Of a stretch of DNA of 7,100 nt, positions 6,135 to 7,100 are shown piece by piece (position 1 is the first letter of the stretch; each line of letters starts with the position of its first letter). The notes beneath the pieces were generated by a model. It was not told the DNA's origin, did not search any database, and was given only the letters and a program-made list of their open reading frames with translations. The DNA is from Candidatus Omnitrophota bacterium (GTDB taxonomy: Bacteria > Omnitrophota > Gorgyraeia > Zapsychrales > Fredricksoniimonadaceae), in the NCBI GenBank assembly GCA_017987425.1, contig JAGNTT010000097.1, positions 1-7,100 of the forward strand, given 5' to 3'. Made by a program: the position numbers and the translations under genes.

Positions 6135-6172
6135 GTTAAAAAAATCCCGGTTAAGGAATTCTAACCGGGATT
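6135..6172 (-). terminator. Intrinsic terminator after the DUF2845 gene
   Basis: A perfect 11-bp stem pairs AATCCCGGTTA (6143-6153) with TAACCGGGATT (6162-6172) around an eight-base loop that contains GAATTC. Read on the minus strand it is followed directly by seven T, a textbook rho-independent terminator. The plus-strand side has no T tract, so it works in one direction. It lies about 130 bases after the stop of the DUF2845 gene and only about eight bases before the -35 of the tetR promoter, insulating that operon from read-through. Confidence 0.88.
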
Positions 6173-6302
6173 GAATTAAAAAATCGTGTAACTGTAATTA
6201 TTTTAGACACATACAATACTTTCCAAAGACAGAAAACATAACCCTAAGTTTTCGACAGTGAAGCTGATGCGGATTTGAGGAAAAAACATTCAAGAACAGA
6301 AC

Positions 6303-7004
6303 CTAATTCTTTGGTCTACCTTTAGTCTTTAACGTGTTGATGTCCCTCAGCGTGTCATTGACGAATATCAATTCCTGCAGGTATTTGTCAGGGCCGCGGT
6401 CGTACACCCACGTTTCTTCAGTGACGGGCACGGAATGTTTTCTCACATAAAGCCGGTCTCCCCTTTTTTCGCGTGACACACGGATATCGTAGGATACTCT
6501 TTTGTGAACGTCATCGGTCGGGCCGTACTTCATCCAGACCTCGGCCCTAGAATCGCCTTTATCCGGAGTGCCTTTGCCCACGGCATCAAAGCCGTAACTT
6601 CCTTCTTTAATAGACACCAAACGGCCGTCCTCAAAGCGTAAAAAACGCATGAAGGAACTGGATCCCTTGTTGTACGTCCATTCCTCCACATCAAGCGTCC
6701 GGATTTCTTCGCGTAGCAATTCACGGTTTTCGTCGGAATCGGATGGACGTTTGCGTTTGTGCTGCCCGTCATCCGACTCGCCGTCTTCTTTGCGGTCAGG
6801 AATGTCCCGGAATATCTTCAGACTGATCTCTTCCTGAAAAGCATCCACGAACGACGGCGGTCCGCACAGATCCGTCACTTCCCTCATCAAAAAACCTTCC
6901 GAGACCAAACGATTGCCGCAGCGCCAGGAATCCCCCGCGAACGAGAGCGCCGGAAGAAAGACCAAAACACTCATCAACCCTATTATGTTCAGTGTATTTT
7001 TCAT
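6303..7004 (-). CDS. Secreted protein with two DUF2845-like repeats
   Basis: From ATG 7004 the product has 233 residues. A TTG at 7022 could add six residues (MRLLYL); I prefer the ATG because it gives a normal signal peptide: MKN, a hydrophobic core, and likely cleavage after SFA (21-23). GAGG lies 12 bases upstream, which is rather far, so the start is uncertain. Residues 28-50 (RCGNRLVSEGFLMREVTDLCGPP) match the DUF2845 opening, with Cys29 and Cys47, and continue in EEWTYNKGSSSFMRFLRFEDGRLVSI (107-132). A second copy follows at 142-164 and 197-222 without gaps within the blocks, but both cysteines are replaced (Val142, Tyr160). A very charged insert (about 66-105) divides the first copy. 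Probably periplasmic; DUF2845 has no known activity. It is a single-gene unit closed by the terminator at 6135-6172. Confidence 0.8.
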   Translation of the reverse strand: MKNTLNIIGLMSVLVFLPALSFAGDSWRCGNRLVSEGFLMREVTDLCGPPSFVDAFQEEISLKIFRDIPDRKEDGESDDGQHKRKRPSDSDENRELLREEIRTLDVEEWTYNKGSSSFMRFLRFEDGRLVSIKEGSYGFDAVGKGTPDKGDSRAEVWMKYGPTDDVHKRVSYDIRVSREKRGDRLYVRKHSVPVTEETWVYDRGPDKYLQELIFVNDTLRDINTLKTKGRPKN

Positions 7005-7062
7005 AAGATATAAAAGCCTCAATTAATCCGGGTCACGTCGCGCATCCCATGATGGCATGCAT

Positions 7063-7100
7063 TCATTTTCTTGCCGGTTCATAGTAATGCAGTACCGCGC
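7063..7100 (-). CDS. Possible 3' end of an upstream gene at the right edge
   Basis: Two minus-strand frames are open from the edge. One gives AVLHYYEPARK and stops with TGA at 7063-7065; the other is open for 25 codons to TAA at 7023-7025, directly before the alternative TTG start of the DUF2845 gene. The first has the more natural protein-end composition, so I list it, but neither can be confirmed from so few residues. If real, the gene would lie 58 bases before ATG 7004 and could share its transcript. Confidence 0.3.
   Translation of the reverse strand, partial: AVLHYYEPARK

Noticed and set aside
6173..6302. Non-coding stretch between the terminator and the DUF2845 stop
   Set aside because: Searched for a small gene, hairpin or repeat; nothing convincing beyond being a 3' untranslated region.
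7005..7040. Possible promoter (GTGACC, 17 bases, TTATAT) just before the DUF2845 gene
   Set aside because: The -10 matches consensus at only three positions and would leave almost no leader before ATG 7004.

Overview
The window looks like ordinary bacterial chromosome of moderate GC content. It encodes one lipoprotein with a lipobox and two Sec-type secreted proteins, which points to a diderm (Gram-negative type) bacterium. Gene content (COG4185-type zeta-toxin kinase, DUF2845, TIGR01777 epimerase, MnmC-like FAD oxidase) would fit an environmental proteobacterium or a candidate phylum such as Omnitrophota. No rRNA, tRNA or other marker is present, so the taxonomy is a guess. I see no insertion sequence, CRISPR array, tRNA, integrase or phage gene.

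Layout from left to right. (1) Minus strand, 1-616: a truncated lipoprotein gene, preceded by a small secreted-protein gene 18 bp away. (2) Minus strand, 695-1525: a zeta-toxin/UDP-sugar-kinase-like ATPase gene whose stop codon overlaps (ATGA) the start of a 54-codon gene, probably its small partner. A good sigma70-type promoter lies upstream, followed by a leader with a terminator-like hairpin and a possible 31-codon upstream reading frame. (3) Plus strand, 1640-2659: the only clear plus-strand gene, a DAO/MnmC-type FAD oxidoreductase with no ribosome binding site and a possible leaderless promoter. (4) Minus strand, 2672-6064: a compact four-gene operon, TetR regulator, TIGR01777 SDR epimerase, DUF2071 protein, and a five-helix membrane protein with a C-terminal SRPBCC domain. 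Gaps between the genes are only 12-21 bp. (5) Minus strand, 6303-7004: a secreted protein made of two DUF2845-like repeats, with an intrinsic terminator at 6135-6172. (6) The right edge may hold the 3' end of another minus-strand gene.

The clearest regulatory structure is in front of the tetR-like gene. Two near-identical 16-bp palindromes (TTTGAACNNGTTCAAR) sit on a promoter. One contains the -35 element; the other touches the -10 and covers the predicted transcription start. The terminator of the upstream gene ends just before the -35, so the operon is an insulated unit and probably autorepressed. Its three enzyme or binding genes suggest handling of a hydrophobic or small organic ligand, but the substrate cannot be read from the sequence.

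The most distinctive parts of the window are the operator/promoter arrangement, the zeta-like gene with its overlooked overlapping 54-codon partner, and the DUF2845 duplication in which the second copy has lost both cysteines. I do not see strong evidence for a wholly new system.
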